Source of the DNA: Welwitschia mirabilis
Lineage: Eukaryota > Gnetophyta > Gnetopsida > Welwitschiales
Reading direction: 5' to 3'
DNA length: 64,000 nucleotides
Assembly (NCBI GenBank): GCA_051453625.1
Contig: JBOZIK010000001.1
Location: forward strand, 149,788,724-149,852,723
In this document: positions 35,517 through 48,700 of the stretch, piece by piece
How positions within the stretch are numbered: the first letter of the stretch is position 1
Layout: each line of letters starts with the position of its first letter
Program-made: the position numbers and the translations under genes
The notes under the pieces: model-generated
Seen by the model: the letters and a program-made list of their open reading frames with translations, nothing else
The model's database searches: none
What the model was told of the DNA's origin: nothing

Positions 35517-36945
35517 AATACGTATGATATACTGTAAGTTTAAAATTTAAATTTGTGTTTTTTGGGTATGTTGCTTTTAATAATACTTAACATTATATTA
35601 TAATTTAAGTTTTTAGGAAGAAAATTTAAATTTTTAAAAATAACTAAAAATCCTACGTTGTATAGTAAAGTAATAGTTAATGTTTTTTTTTTAAACCTAA
35701 GGCTTTGGCTTAATTATTATATTGTATTTAATAACTAATAACTATCTATATAATTTCATGACTAATTATAATTAATAATATCTAATATTTAATTTCATGT
35801 ATCTAATATAAATTATTAAAATAAGTTACTCATGATGTTATTAATCAGGTACGGCTTCTCATTGCATTAATTCCTAAGACAAGAGGTTTTTTTATATCAA
35901 AACAAAAATAAGTAAGCAAGAAGCATGGTTTAATTATCTTTATGAACTTAAGAAACTTTACATTTTATAAATTCATCTTCATTAGTTCTTTAAATTAATC
36001 ATAATAATATTTAACTATGATTCCTAATATGCATGCCTTATAATGTATTAATGTTGTTCTATTTCATGCCTCCCCAAATCTCTCACTAACATGAAAGAGA
36101 AGTTTCCTCAAAATAAAAATGTTTTCATAAAATTTCCTTCAAATTTTTTGTTCTTTTATACTGGAAATATATATTTAAGCCAACATGTAAAAAAAAATAT
36201 GAATGAAGTGATATAGAGATTTTCCACACATGACTCAATTATTCTTCACATAGACCCTAACATTTGATATCTTTATATACCATTCAATCATTTCATATGC
36301 TAATAGGTTAGTTTTCATAGAGTTGGATTTTCTAGAACTAGTACAATTGGTATACTCCTGTGCTAGAAAAGGAGTTTTCATGAGTATTTTCAAATAGAGA
36401 CATTTTAACATGTGTTTTTTCCATAATAAAATTATTACAATAATAAAGCCTTTAAAATATAGGATTAACATATATATTTTTCATAACAATATTAATATGT
36501 TGGTTTTTTTAAATAACAAAATTTTATATAATTTCTATATTTATTTATTGATTTATTTTACATACATTAGGAAATACATTAGAATTTATTATAGAAGATC
36601 TATTATGCATAACATAGAGAGATGAAAAGTTGAAATTCTATCTTAATAATTCTTTTAAGCTAATCAATTATAAATTAAAAACTTATTGAGAGGTACCTAA
36701 AATACTAATGTATTTTGTATTGAACTAATTAAATAATATACTTAACTCTAGATTTTAATCAAAAAATCTTGAAACTTTACATTACTAAAATTAATTTCTT
36801 ATATAATACCAACTATAATATTATTTAACATATAGATGTATGTGCATGTATGTATTCATGTGGATGTGTTGAGGTTTCTATTAATTTGCCTTAAATAAAT
36901 GGTACAAAGATAAAGTAGAAGTCATGATTTGCAAAAATAAAATTA
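35517..36945. other. Unassigned stretch, possibly 3' region of Athila-like element
   Basis: Very AT-rich, with no motif found. Its place directly downstream (minus strand) of the Athila-like integrase suggests non-coding 3' region or 3' LTR, but no repeat partner was seen to the right. Confidence 0.3.
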
Positions 36946-38160
36946 TAAAAATCATTAAGTACTAGACCATTAACCTTAAAAGAATGATTATCCTTATGGA
37001 TTAGCATCATGAAAACACCATAAAAAAGTACTTCTAAAACTTAAAATAAACTAGTCCATTAATATATAAGCTTTTCAAATGATTCATATAGCCTTAAATA
37101 ATCTAGTAAACCTAAGTTATGCAGTTAAGCTTTTATTAACAATATTTTTACCATGGTAAGATTATATCATTTCTTTGTTATATATTATAATTTTTATAAA
37201 ATTCATTCCTAATTTCTCTTAGATAATTTATGTTAACGTTCCTAAATTATAAAGCTTCATTAATATTTTGATTAAGATTTTTATGGTTTAAAAGTTCTAC
37301 ATTCATTTTCTAATGAAATATGTAAATATTTTCTGAAAATTACCTATGTAGGATAATAATTTAATAGATTTGAGAGCATCATCCAAGTGAAGAAACTAAT
37401 AGTTTGTTATACTTTAATATTTTCTATAGAATTCTTTTTAACTCTTTATAAATTTTACATAAATGTTGGGTTATGAGTAATAAGGTGCTATAACTCTATA
37501 AAGTATTACACATTTTCCATAATTTTATCCATCATGATGTTAATAAAATAATATTTTCCATTGCTAATTATATCTTTATGATGTTAAATTAGAATAAACT
37601 ATGTTCTTATATAAATTTAATAACCATTATAGCATCATATGTTCTAGTTTATATACTTTTATATCATTAATAATATAATCTACATAAATAAGTAAAGTAT
37701 CTAAAAGATGGAGAAACTATCCTAGTTAAATATATACCTAAAACATCAATCATTTATTTTTAAGAATAAGGGAAAGAAGGATCACAATGCTATTTAAATA
37801 CTACCAAGCACTAATATTTATTATAGGATATGTAATATTAATAATTATCTTTTAAAATCATTAGTAAATAGATTCTAGATAAAAGGATCGTATGAGAAGT
37901 CTTTTTGGTAGAACCATAATCTTCATATATTCCATCATGTATGAACTATTAAAGATTTTAGATTGTTTAATGCTTCTATTAATGACTTGAATATAGTAGT
38001 ATTTAATAGAAAAGGATCATCTTAGAAATATTCGTTTAGTTCATGTTAAAAAACAAATCTTAAGTATCTTAATCATTAGAAAATTTAATGATAATAAGAT
38101 AATTAGATATGCTAGAATACCAAGAATCCTATTATAAGTATAGAATATGATAAAAGAGAA
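36946..38160 (-). pseudogene. Athila-like Ty3/gypsy integrase remnant
   Basis: Minus-strand frames show the order of an Athila/Tat-type integrase. YF*DDPFLL (about 38000-38040) corresponds to the start of the integrase. HLDDAL (about 37390) lies in the segment before the core end. KLYNLG followed by HGKNIVNKSLT (about 37130-37260) matches the C-terminal part, and FKVNGLVLNDF (36950-36985) is the final conserved block. All are separated by stops and frameshifts. The zinc finger and catalytic residues could not be placed. Confidence 0.7.
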
Positions 38161-38299
38161 TTAAGGCATTTTATAAGTATTATTTCTAAAGAAAAATGAG
38201 AGTAGGACCTAATGAAAGATAAATAATGTCTCCTTGGAGATATCCAAATGGTAGATCAATGCTCCCATTACTTTGTGGTTCTAGGTCTAATTCTTAAAA

Positions 38300-38556
38300 A
38301 TGTCTTTTAATAGAAAGAAAAAGATAGATAATTAGAAATTACATTTTCTATTCCTTTCTTATCTTTATTTTTATGATTATAGTATGATAAAAGTAAAATA
38401 ATTCTTAATGATCTATATTCATATTTTTTCTTATCAAACAAATATTTAATAGTATAATAATGAACAAAGATAATGGTTTTTAATCTTATGAGAGAGGTTC
38501 TAAATTTTTCAAAGGCAAAATCTAATACTAATATCTTTGTTTTAGTTGTCATACAA
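38300..38556 (-). pseudogene. Athila-like RNase H remnant
   Basis: An 81-codon open frame on the minus strand. LVLDFAFEKFRTSLI, HYYTIKYLFDKKKYEYRSL, ILLLSYYN and NKDKKGIENVISNYLS correspond block by block to the RNase H of Athila/Tat-group gypsy elements (ELLAxxFAFDKFRxYL, HxAxxYL, WxLLLQEF, KGxENxxADHLS). The final ADHLS Asp/His are changed (ISNYLS). It is one of the best preserved coding pieces of the window, but a fragment only; the ATG is probably internal. Confidence 0.85.
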
Positions 38557-38849
38557 TTTAGCCAATAACCTTACAAAGTTTTTCTTACATAGTAAATGAC
38601 ATATGATTCACCATCTCTTATTTTTCCTAAATTTTTTGCTACAACATAATTGCTTGTATGACATAGTAACTTAAAAGGAATAACCAATTAAAAAGTAATA
38701 ATATTTAAGTGTTTTAAAGGTCTTATTGTATTAAAAAAAAAAATCAAAGCTTGTGTTCTTAATAAGAGGGTTAGTTAAGATTTTTACTATTTTAAAAAGT
38801 ATTAAACAAACCTTCTATACTACTTAACATATTTGAGAAATATATAATG

Positions 38850-39310
38850 TATTTGATACTTTCAAAAGATGAAATATAAGTAATAACTTAAATCTCAGTA
38901 GGGTTTATTTCTATTTGATACTTAGCAATTGCATGTCCTAAGGTAATATATTTTAAACTGATGAAATGAACCTTAATCAAATTAATAACAAGATTGTTTT
39001 TCTTACAATATGCAATAATAAGTTGTAAATGATGTAGATAATAACAAAGGTTTCTAAAAAACAGGGAAAAAATCCATGAAAACTTTAATGTATTCTTTAA
39101 TCATATCGAAGAAAATGCTTATCATGCATTATTAAAGGGTAGTTAAAGTACCACATAAGCATAAAAAATTTATTTAATAAAACATTATTACAAAATCCCA
39201 TGTAAAGGTTGTCTTTTCTTGATTTTTAATGGTAATTCTTTCTTTATATTCTATAGTCTCATGAGCCACTATGTTTCCATAATTTGGTTTGTAAAATGTA
39301 AATGAAAATG
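38850..39310 (-). pseudogene. Athila-like reverse transcriptase remnant
   Basis: NQEKTTFT (about 39225-39250) is the signature DQEKTTFT of Athila/Tat RTs, preceded by NYGNIVAHETIEYKER. It is followed by FDMIKEYIKVFMDFF (about 39075-39120), where the family has the catalytic FMDDF; the second Asp is changed to Phe. RT, RNase H and integrase lie in the usual order on the minus strand, separate from gypsy B. Confidence 0.8.
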
Positions 39311-41560
39311 ATTCTTATGAGTTATAATGTTATTTTGTATTTAGTAAATTAAATTATAAATTATACCTTAACTATATTTGATATAAATTCATCATGTTCA
39401 TTTTTAACTATATTACTTCTAGATTTCTTAGAGATTATTTACATGGAGTTTACATATTTACTATTAAACATTTGATGAATAATTTCAAATTTTTAGTAGC
39501 TTGAGAAGGTCTTTCATCACAACTTCTTATGTGAGGATTAAGTCTATAATAAGGCTCTCTATTAGGCTTATAATTTTCTTTCAAGTAAATTTCATTCATA
39601 AATTTAACAAGCTTAATTTATTCTAGATTTAACATAGCTTATTTTCTAGATTCTTTATGATGTTTGAGCATATAAACTAAGATCTATTCTTGTGAATTTA
39701 ATAATTTTGTCGATATAACTAGGTATAGGAATTATTACCTTTTAGAAAATTGTATTTTGGATCTTTTAGAAGATATTTCAGCTTAATATTAAAAGCACAC
39801 TCTTCACTAGAAGGTTGTTTTTATGGTGCATAAGGATCAAATTTAGCTTTTTATTTTGAAGACTTGTGATTGGAATTTTTATGAATGATAATGTTTTTAA
39901 GATGATCTATGGGTTTTATCATCATCCATTTTAATAAATTTAAGGTGTCTCCTATTATTTATATAGTTTCTTTTTCCTCCATGGTTATGACATTACATTC
40001 ATAACTTCAAATAATATCTTTACTACTTAATTTTTATAATTAATTTGAGAGTTAGAAGTATTTAGAAATGATGTTTATAAGGTAAGGCAAAATGATCCTA
40101 TGCTAGATTTCATCTTTAAAATCAAACGTTATAGAATAGTAAATTTTATCAATTTACATCTTAACATATTCAACTATTCCATTAGAGATCTTACATAATT
40201 AGTTAATTAGTTGAAAATTTATTCTTGTTTTTTTAACCTCCTAATATTTATTCTTTACATAACATACATAACATAAATTTGATACTAGCTTTTAAGTTTA
40301 GTGAAAACTCATTAATTATCTTATTACCTATGACACATGATACTTTTTGGGAACCAGAATCTCTAAATTTTCATAAACGATTTCTTTAAACTATTACACT
40401 TATTTATTGAGTTAAGAAATAATTTTCATTTACATTTATTTTTCTTTTTATCATGCATATATTTTTAAGGAATTTTTCATATTAAGGAAATTTATTTACT
40501 ATCATCAAGTAGATGAATGTTGAAATTTATTTTTTAAAGAACTTTAAGTACACTTCTTTAAGATGTTTATTTCTTATAGATTTCATGAACTTAGGAAATG
40601 GGGTTTTTTTAGTTCTCCATATCTATGCCTTTTATGTCATCTTCTTCATCTTTATTAGTCTAAATATTTCTTAATCTCTATTTTAGATCTAAATAAGTTT
40701 TTTTAAGTGATTAAAAATTTTTATTTATATGGATATTACTTATAGGTGAGATAATATTAAATCCTATGACTTCTTCTTATCCTTAAACCATGTTAATATC
40801 TTTGATGGAATTAATGAGTGATATTTAGTTTGAAAATACTAGCTCCTCCCTTCATTTAGATGTTAAAAATTTTAAGCATTTTGATAGTTGATTTTGGTTT
40901 TTTATTACTGTTAATTAATTTGGTTTAATAAACTATTTACAACATCCTCTAATGATTTCTTCAATGTTGAGTGGATGTTTCTAAGGTAGAATCTTCCTTT
41001 TCTTAAGATTTAAAGAAAATGTAAAATGATTTTTCCATTTTATATTTTAGGAATCTGTATAAGAACATGATTATTTCTATTATTGCTATCTTAAAAAGGA
41101 TCTTCTTAATTATAAAAAAACCACTTTCTTAGCTACTATATCTTTATAAATTGAAATATTAGAAAATTTACCTTTTTTAATTCATTATATGTACATGCAT
41201 AGCACATACAATAGATCTAATACTCCTATAAATTCCAAATAATTAATCTTAATTCAATCATTTGGTTATGAAATTTAATTTTTTATTTATTTTTATTTCT
41301 TTATCTAACTTACATATGCCTTTTATTATGATTAAAAATGTGGATTTTAATTAGTTATGTATTTGGATCTAGATTTTATTCCCTAGTTTTCAAAAATTTT
41401 AGCTATATTTTCTAAAGTATCCTAATAATTTTCTACTTCCTTAAATGTAAAATTAGAACCACTTATTGTCTTAAGTATTTTCTTACTTTGAAATATTAAA
41501 CCTGTAGGAAAATGTTCAATGATCTTCAAGCCTTAAAATAATGTTTTTTTTAAGGTAATA
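39311..41560 (-). other. Probable gag/protease region of the Athila-like element, not resolved
   Basis: Position upstream of the RT on the same strand is where N-terminal RT, protease and gag belong. Frames around 40800-40950 (minus) contain short segments such as NQNQLSKCLKF that could be the NQ..IKNLE segment of Athila gag, but this is weak. No LTR or primer site was identified. Confidence 0.3.
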
Positions 41561-41564
41561 TAGG

Positions 41565-41640
41565 TAGGTAGGTTGTGTTACACAAATCTTAGTGGCACTT
41601 GGGAACGCAAACACTCATGGGAAATCTATAGAGAATTTAT
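41565..41640. repeat. Possible third copy of the short dispersed repeat
   Basis: TAGGTAGGTTGTGTTACACAAA followed by TGGCACTTGGGA matches the first part of the copy at 6485, weakly. The similarity stops after about 75 bp. Confidence 0.25.
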
Positions 41641-42625
41641 CATTTATTTTTCCCTGTTATCTGCAACAAAAATACATTTGCTACATGATAAAAATTATTT
41701 GGAACTACAGGATGCATAACTTACTCTTTCCAAAACTTGTTGAAAAATCAATACCTTCATAACCTTAAATTAAAAGATCATCCTTATTAATAGCTATTCT
41801 TATATTAGGCTGATCAGGTCCCTCATCTATCACATATGTTACACATCCTTCACTATTACTAGGAGTAGCACAAATCTACCAATAAACAAAAATTACGTAA
41901 GCATGCTATAACTCCAAAAATAATGACAAAAAATCACTTTGCCTTTTAGTAAGAGGCTTTCATAAAATAGAACCTTAAACATTTTACTTATAAATCACAA
42001 AAGTAATAATATTAGTTAAATCATGTATATCTCATAAATTAGAATCTTAAACATTCCACTTGTAAATTTGAGAATTCTGGAGCTGTTGATAGACATGAAG
42101 GCATGGTTTTTGGGTTGTACATGTCTTTTGGTTTTTCACTTTCATGAAGGCAAGGTTTTTTAGCACTGATGATGTATTAGATCCTTTTTCATTTTTGTTG
42201 TTACAAAAATTCAATACCTCTTGATATACATCATCCTCCATAATGTTGATTGTTTAGTTCATGAGAATTATATTAGATACTTTTTTAAAATAACATTAGT
42301 TTAGTACTTTTTATTAGATACTAATTTATCCCTGTGTATATAATACTACATTTTCTTTATTGAGATGAAAAGAAGGATGAATTTATCATGTTCATCTATG
42401 ATAATTTATCTTGTATTAAAACTATTATAGGAATACATCTAATGGCATCATCATATCCATTGTCATCATTTGATAAATCCATTTATGTGAGGGACAAGGG
42501 GTAGATGTTTATGAATAGGTATTACATATCCAATTACATTTAAAGTTATTCCTATAACTTTAAAAATATTACATACTATTCCTATAACTTCAAAAATAGT
42601 ACATAATTATTTATCTAATATTAAT
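41641..42625. other. Unassigned region upstream of the CACTA transposase
   Basis: It would hold the 5' end of the CACTA element, but no CACTA terminus was found. A 64-codon open frame on the minus strand (42047-42241) starts MEDDVYQEVLNF and is not recognised; it is partly built on a repeat (TTCATGAAGGCA twice). A 33-bp tandem repeat around ATTCCTATAACTT..AAAAATA lies at 42546-42605. Confidence 0.35.
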
Positions 42626-45160
42626 ATGCGTAGGACATGTGAGGAGTATGAGAATGACGTAAAGAAGTTCTTAGATTTGTGATTAACAATTCCTTTAGTT
42701 CTTAAGGCATACTTTATCCATGTGTGAAATGCTAAAACACTTGTTATTGACAACCAAATATTATTCTTAAGCATCTTTTATGCAAAGGCATGGGTCTTAC
42801 ATACATAAAGTGGATTATGCATGAGGAAGAATCAAAAGAACACTACGACAAATGTAGTGGAAGAAATATAATACAAGATGATATTGTTTTCATCGTGAAA
42901 GAATCCTTTATGTTCTTTAATGATGGGGAGCAATCACATAAAAAAAAAAAAAAACCTGTGGATTTCTTAAATTCTAATAACTTCAATAGTAATGTAAAAA
43001 ATGCAAAATTTGATAGGTCAATAAAAAAAGGTAAGAAGTCATTACACCCTAGTTGCTTAAAATATACAAATAATTCTATGATTATTAAATTTCTTATCAT
43101 TAAAGCAATGGGTGGATGGTTAAATTCAACATTTTTAATGTTTCTTAATATCTTACATGACTCTTTTCTAGAAGGTAATATGATTCCAAGTACTTATGAT
43201 TAATTAAAAAGGAAAATTAACTCTTGAGGTATAAAATATGATAAAATAAATGCATGTCCTAATGACTGTGTGCTATAGTGGAAGAAGCATGAGAACTAAA
43301 ATGATTGGCCTTAGTGTGATGCATCTAGATGAAAATCAAAGAGAGATCCTAATTACAGTAAACTAGATAAAATATTATCTATCAAAGTATTATGATACTT
43401 TCCATTAATTCCAAGACTATAAAGGCTTTATGAATCATCCACAATAATGGAACATATGATATGGCATTCAAAAAGGCAGATAGACTAAGGCATAATGCAA
43501 CATCCAATAGATTATATCTTATGAAAAAGTATTGATGAATGATACAATGAATTTTAGGCTTGAACTCAAACAGGTAAAACTTAGTATTGCAATAGATGGA
43601 TTTAATCCTTTTGTGATGCTACTTTAGATGATAAATGATCTTCTAGAATATGGAAACATCTTAGGATGAAGCACAAAGGGGAGATTATCATGTCTCATAT
43701 ATGCTTATAAGACTAATTCTTTATGGTTGCCCCATAGTAGGAAACATTACTACCAGTAGAATATTTCTTGATAAGAATCATAGGTATAGAAGAATGAAGA
43801 GACCTTTCAATGGTAAAGTAAAAGAAGAAGAATAGTCCATGTCATTAATAGTGAAGAGATTCTTTTCCAACTTAATAACATGGATTTTACTTGGGTAAGT
43901 ACATTTCTAAGCATCAACAAAAGAGGATAAAAATGCCAAAACATGGAAAGCAAAACCAATAAAAGGTCACTCCACCTAGTAAATTTAAAATGTTACATAG
44001 CAAATATAAGAAATTCCTTTGGGGCATTCACAAGGAAGAGCATAACAGTAGATGAAAAAAGAGATTAATACTATTTACTCTTCCATGTTACAAGGTAATA
44101 AAAGTTTATAAAATAGTTTAGTAATTAATTCTTTTTGTTCCTTATGATTTCATTTAATACCTTTTTCATTTCTAACATATACATAGGAACATGACATTTG
44201 ACACAATTTGGATGTTATGCATAATGAAAAAAATGTCTGTGAGAGCTTGCTAAGCAGTATCCTGAATATTAAAGAAAAACCAAATGGCAAGCTTAAATCA
44301 TGACTTGATCTAAAAGAGGTAGGTATCAGATATGTACTTTCATCCATTATGATGAGTGATGGTAAAAAGGCATTCCTTCCACCTACTAGTTTTATGATGT
44401 CAGTACAAGAAAATAATTCTTTTATCAATATGTTATTAGAGTTGAAACTTCTAGATGGGTATGCATTAAATGTTCATAGGTGTATCCTACAAAAAGGACA
44501 TAGACTTTTTGGGATTAAGAGTCATGACTATCATGTTCTTTCACAACTCATTCTTCCCATTGTTGTACATAAATTACTTTTATTTAAGATTTGTCCATTA
44601 ATAATTCAAATGTATCTATTCTTCAATGAGCTTTATCAAAAGGAAATTAATATAAAAATTTTGGGAGAACTAAAATCAAGAATTTCCATCATACTTTGTG
44701 ATCTTGAAAGAATATTTCCTCTAGCTTTATTCCATATAATGATGCATTTACCTATCCATTTAAAAAAGGAGGTTAGGTTTTGCGTGATTATGAAATATCA
44801 ATGGATGTATTCTATAGAAAGGTAATAAACACATTTTTTTTACCATATATGTTGCTTGTTAATAATTATGAAATAACTATAAAGTTTTAACATGTATACC
44901 CTTTACATTCTTGGAAGTTTTAAAAGGGTATGTTAGAAAGAAGAACACACTAGAGGGATGAATTTTAGAAGCTTTTCTTATAAAGGAAGCATTAAGTTTT
45001 TGTACTAAATACATAAGAAATATTGATACATTTGAAAATTGGTTACAGCATAATGAAGTTATTAACAATAACTCTATTGAATCATTTATACATCTAGAAG
45101 GAAGATTACTATATGCTACAGATAGAAGGATATTGAGTGACATAGAAATTAAATAGGCAC
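42626..45160 (+). pseudogene. TNP2: CACTA transposase (TNP2 / Transposase_21 family) pseudogene
   Basis: The plus-strand pieces, in order, match plant CACTA TNP2. A Transposase_assoc domain has CEEYENDVKKFLDL (42640) and TYIKWIMHEEE (42800). The TNP2 core has NDCVLYWKKHEN (43260), EHMIWHSKR (43460), AIDGFNPF (43590) and LDVMHNEKNVCESLL (44208). A DUF4218 region has IKSHDYHVLSQLILPI (44515), HLPIHLKKEVRFC (44745) and VLKGYVRKKNTLEG (44915). TNP2 recognises the element's CACTA ends and catalyses excision. The family is normally 700-1000 residues and this span fits. Stops and frameshifts break it, but two introns with GT..AG borders remain (44095-44186 and from 44822). The start at 42626 is the first in-frame ATG. 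Confidence 0.9.
44095..44186 (+). other. Intron in the CACTA TNP2 pseudogene
   Basis: Donor AAG/GTAATAA and acceptor TACATAG/GAAC. Removing it joins the FTLPCYK block to EHDI*HNLDVMH, as in intact TNP2 proteins. The next intron begins at 44822 (AAG/GTAATAA) and its acceptor is probably at 44926-44927, before VLKGYVRKK. Confidence 0.65.
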
Positions 45161-45275
45161 ATAAATATGTATTTTTAACACCCCATGCATTGAATCATAT
45201 GTTTCATAAGTTAATCAGAATTTCATTATTTTATTCTTATTGTAGACATTCTTAATTATATATGTGTACAATCAA

Positions 45276-45300
45276 CACCTACAAGAAATTTGTAGTGACG
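45276..45300. repeat. CACTA-terminus-like palindrome
   Basis: CACCTACAAGAAATTTGTAGTGACG: an inverted repeat CAC(C)TACAA / TTGTAGTG around GAAAT. CACTACAAGAAA is a common terminal sequence of plant CACTA elements. It lies between the DUF4218 and DUF4216 parts, probably in an intron. A comparable CACTAC..GTAGTG palindrome is at 42841-42859. Confidence 0.45.
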
Positions 45301-45518
45301 TTTCATGAATGATAAAGTCTTCATAGCTTTGAATGCATAGAGATTGCTTTACTATTTTGTTTAAAGAATATGTAATGTATAATACATTCTATATAAAGTT
45401 ATTAATGGCTTGCAATTATGATGTCTAAGATATGTATGCATATAAATTTTTTGATGTTTCAGATTTATAAGTTAAGAGAAAAAGGCATGCTTAATGAAGA
45501 ATAAGAAAAAGAAGTAAA

Positions 45519-45779
45519 ATGATGTCACATACTCCAAGTATACATGCACAAATGTATAAGGGATACCTGATCAATGGGTATAGGTTTCATGTAAAGGAGA
45601 GAAATTCAAAGTTAACATGTCAAAATACTGGAATTTCTATAATTGCAGATACTTCATTGGTATCAAGTGAAAAGGATAATAATCCTATAAGTAATAATGT
45701 AAAATACTATGGTGTCTTGAAAGAAATAGTCATATTAGATTATAATTACATATTCATTATATTTTTTAATCATATGTAG
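45519..45779 (+). pseudogene. DUF4216 exon of the CACTA transposase
   Basis: An 86-codon open frame. GYLINGYRFHVKERN, TQNTGI-type CQNTGISIIADTSLVSS and NNVKYYGVLKEIVILDY correspond to DUF4216, the domain that follows DUF4218 in plant TNP2-type transposases (family: GYxxNGxRFHTxxR, then YYGxIxxIxELDY). No stop interrupts the conserved part, so this exon is well kept. It ends before the usual C-terminal half of DUF4216; the residues after DY read as intron or out of frame. It belongs to the same gene as 42626-45160. Confidence 0.85.
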
Positions 45780-45782
45780 GTT

Positions 45783-48700
45783 ATGGATGGATCACTAAAT
45801 GTATCATCATCATCATTAAATAAAGAATGCATTCTAAAGGATGGTTACCGCAATACTATAGCTATTGATAGAATACTTTTGGATAATCCTACATCATTTA
45901 TTTATCCTACACTAGTTAATAACCATGCTTACAAAGTTAAATTGGAGGTATTACAATTTCTAGCACTAATTTAGTTTACAAGATAAGTTTCATAACAACT
46001 CTTGCTAATGTTGGAGTGAATGGCATTAAATCTTAGCCAATAAAATATATTATAGTCATTTAACCTTTTATGTAGTAGTGTACCTTTTGTTGAGAATTTT
46101 TAAAATATTGATATCATGCAATACTTGTGTCTTGAATAATCATTCAATGTGAAGATTAATCTTTTTTCTATAGATGCACAAATTTTATTCATAAATGCAT
46201 CCATTTCTTAACATTTATTAGAGATGGTTTGAACTATTTAAGTAGGAAATATTATGCCATTGATGATATAGATCGATCATCACACAATTAGATGCAAATT
46301 ATTCTATGGTAACTCAAATTTACTTGTACTATGATAATATTTATTGTAAGTTTTGTGTGGTATGCCTCCATAATATGCTACTTATAATTTATATTTTGGT
46401 TTTAAATTTATATGTACATGTAGATTTTCTTCACAGAGATGTTGTTAGACATGTCTATGAATTTAATTATGAGTGAATTATCTTTTATAATTTTTGTTAG
46501 TGATACTTCTAAGATTGTACATTTGCATGTGTAAAAAAATTTTTTAAAGTGTTAACACCATTATGCATTTAAAAGGCTTAAATAGAAAACATATATGGTA
46601 TTATATCCTTGAATATACTAGTGAAAGTATCAATTATAATAATGGTTTAGAACATGTTAATAGCCATCTTATACTGCTAGCTATCCCTCTGGTGTTAAAG
46701 ATTTATTGAGGTAGTTAATAGAGTGGGTAAGATAAGTTTCTATTTGTAAGCACTATGTGGATCCCTGAGGATCTTAGGGTCACAAGAGAGAAACTTTTAT
46801 CTAACATATTTCACTCTTGATAGGAAAGTAGACTAATTCTTAATAAAGGCTTCTATCCTTTCTTTATTGAAGACATAGTAGGAAATCTTAGATGAGATAG
46901 AATTATGCAGAATAACACATGATTAATGACAGGAACTTTGAAACTCATAAACCTATGCTTGTGAATGTCATAGTTGGATATATAATGCATCACTTAGGTG
47001 GTTTTAATGTCCATCATTATATGGCATGTTATTCTAATACGTTAATCTAGTTTTCCTCATGGAGTCTATTTATACAAAATGATGTGAAATAATTGTACTT
47101 TGTCATTCTAATTATTGATTTTAAACCCCATAATTATTAAATTAGCAAATTTTCATGTCTATTTTTCAATGATATATCTATATCTCTTTTCTATTACATG
47201 AAGGCAATCTTAATTATCTATATTAAGCACTACATAATTTATCTACACTCTTATCTGAAAAGAACATTTAGGGATTTTTTCTTAGTAGATTTTTTAATTC
47301 ATTCTAAAATTCATGTTTAAATATGTGAAAGAATTATAAATGTTGTTTTCCCTTATGAACTTCTAGTTAAATATGTTATAACTTTATCATAATTTATTTT
47401 ATTATCTATACTATTGTAAATAAAAGGAATATATTATCATGTATTAAGAAGGGGCCAGAAGTAAATATCAAGAGAGAATATAATTCTTTTAGTTTTGTAA
47501 CAATTTTTATGATAAGACTTTTGGTATTTTTGACTTTTCTATTATGTTATTATTTCTTAAAGGATTTGCGATATCATAATGAGAGTGGCTACAATAGTTA
47601 TAAGAGTAGTAGTAGCTGAAGATACAACAAAAGGCTATCAAGAAAAAGGTGTAAAAGAGTTATGTCAAATGTTTGAGGTAAGAGTAATAGAAGAAACGTA
47701 AGTTACGTTACTTTCAATTTTAGATGTACTTGTTAGTTTACTTGACATGCAACTTATGAATATTTGAAGAGGAGGCACTAGAATTTGTAAATATAAATAT
47801 ATGACCTACTCAAATATTCTCCAGTAGTACATGACAAACAATAAAACAAAGAATTACACACTTCTATTTCAGCTTTTTATGTTAATCCATTTCCACTTTC
47901 ATAGTTTAGCCTAACTTATTATCTTATTGCATAATCCACTCTTGAAAACTACATACCAGGATTTGGAAATGAAATTACAAAGTATACTAATAGTGGAAGA
48001 GATTAGAGGAGGTGATATAGAGACAACATATATTAGAGGAGATGATAGAGAGATAATATAGATATGCAATGAAATAAATGATGATCTAATGAAAAAACTA
48101 TGTTATAGGCAATCAGTAGGCTATGTCAATTAGTGCCCTATGTTGATCAAAGGCTAGGAAAGGGGTAGTATACTATCTCCATAAAAAAATTATTAAGATA
48201 GTATACTTTATATTATGTATGATGAAATTAGAAGTAAATGTTCATTTAGTTGACTTTCATTGGGGTCTATTATGACAGAGGTGTGTTGTGGATTTTTACA
48301 TTTTGAACTCTCAACCTAGTATAAAAGCATTATTAAAAGATAGGTATGTTGCAAAAGTGATAAAACATATGAAGGAGAATACAATTATTGAGATTAATAA
48401 GAATAAGAAATAGTTGCAATCACATTTTGTAAGATGGCTTGCAAAGATGAATCTCTTAAGTGATGATCATATAATGCACCTAAAAGAAGGGTAAGGTTAC
48501 TTACATCTTTTATTTTAGGTTTATTAAATTCTACATTTTATCATACTTACTGCCTTTCTAATGTTGTGGTATTGTTTTAATGCTTTATATTTGAAGTGAT
48601 GCAAGGTCTATTTATAAATTTTTTATTATAATTTCTTCCAGAGTCCCACACATATTATGATGCTAAAATCCTATTGTCCCTATAGATACATGAAAGAACA

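Noticed and set aside
36410-36625. Plus-strand 71-codon open frame (and the minus-strand 78-codon frame at 36235)
   Set aside because: Ile/Tyr/Asn/Phe-rich translation typical of AT-rich non-coding DNA; no motif.
44150-45143. Minus-strand open frames over the CACTA transposase
   Set aside because: Antisense shadows of the TNP2/DUF4218 coding strand.
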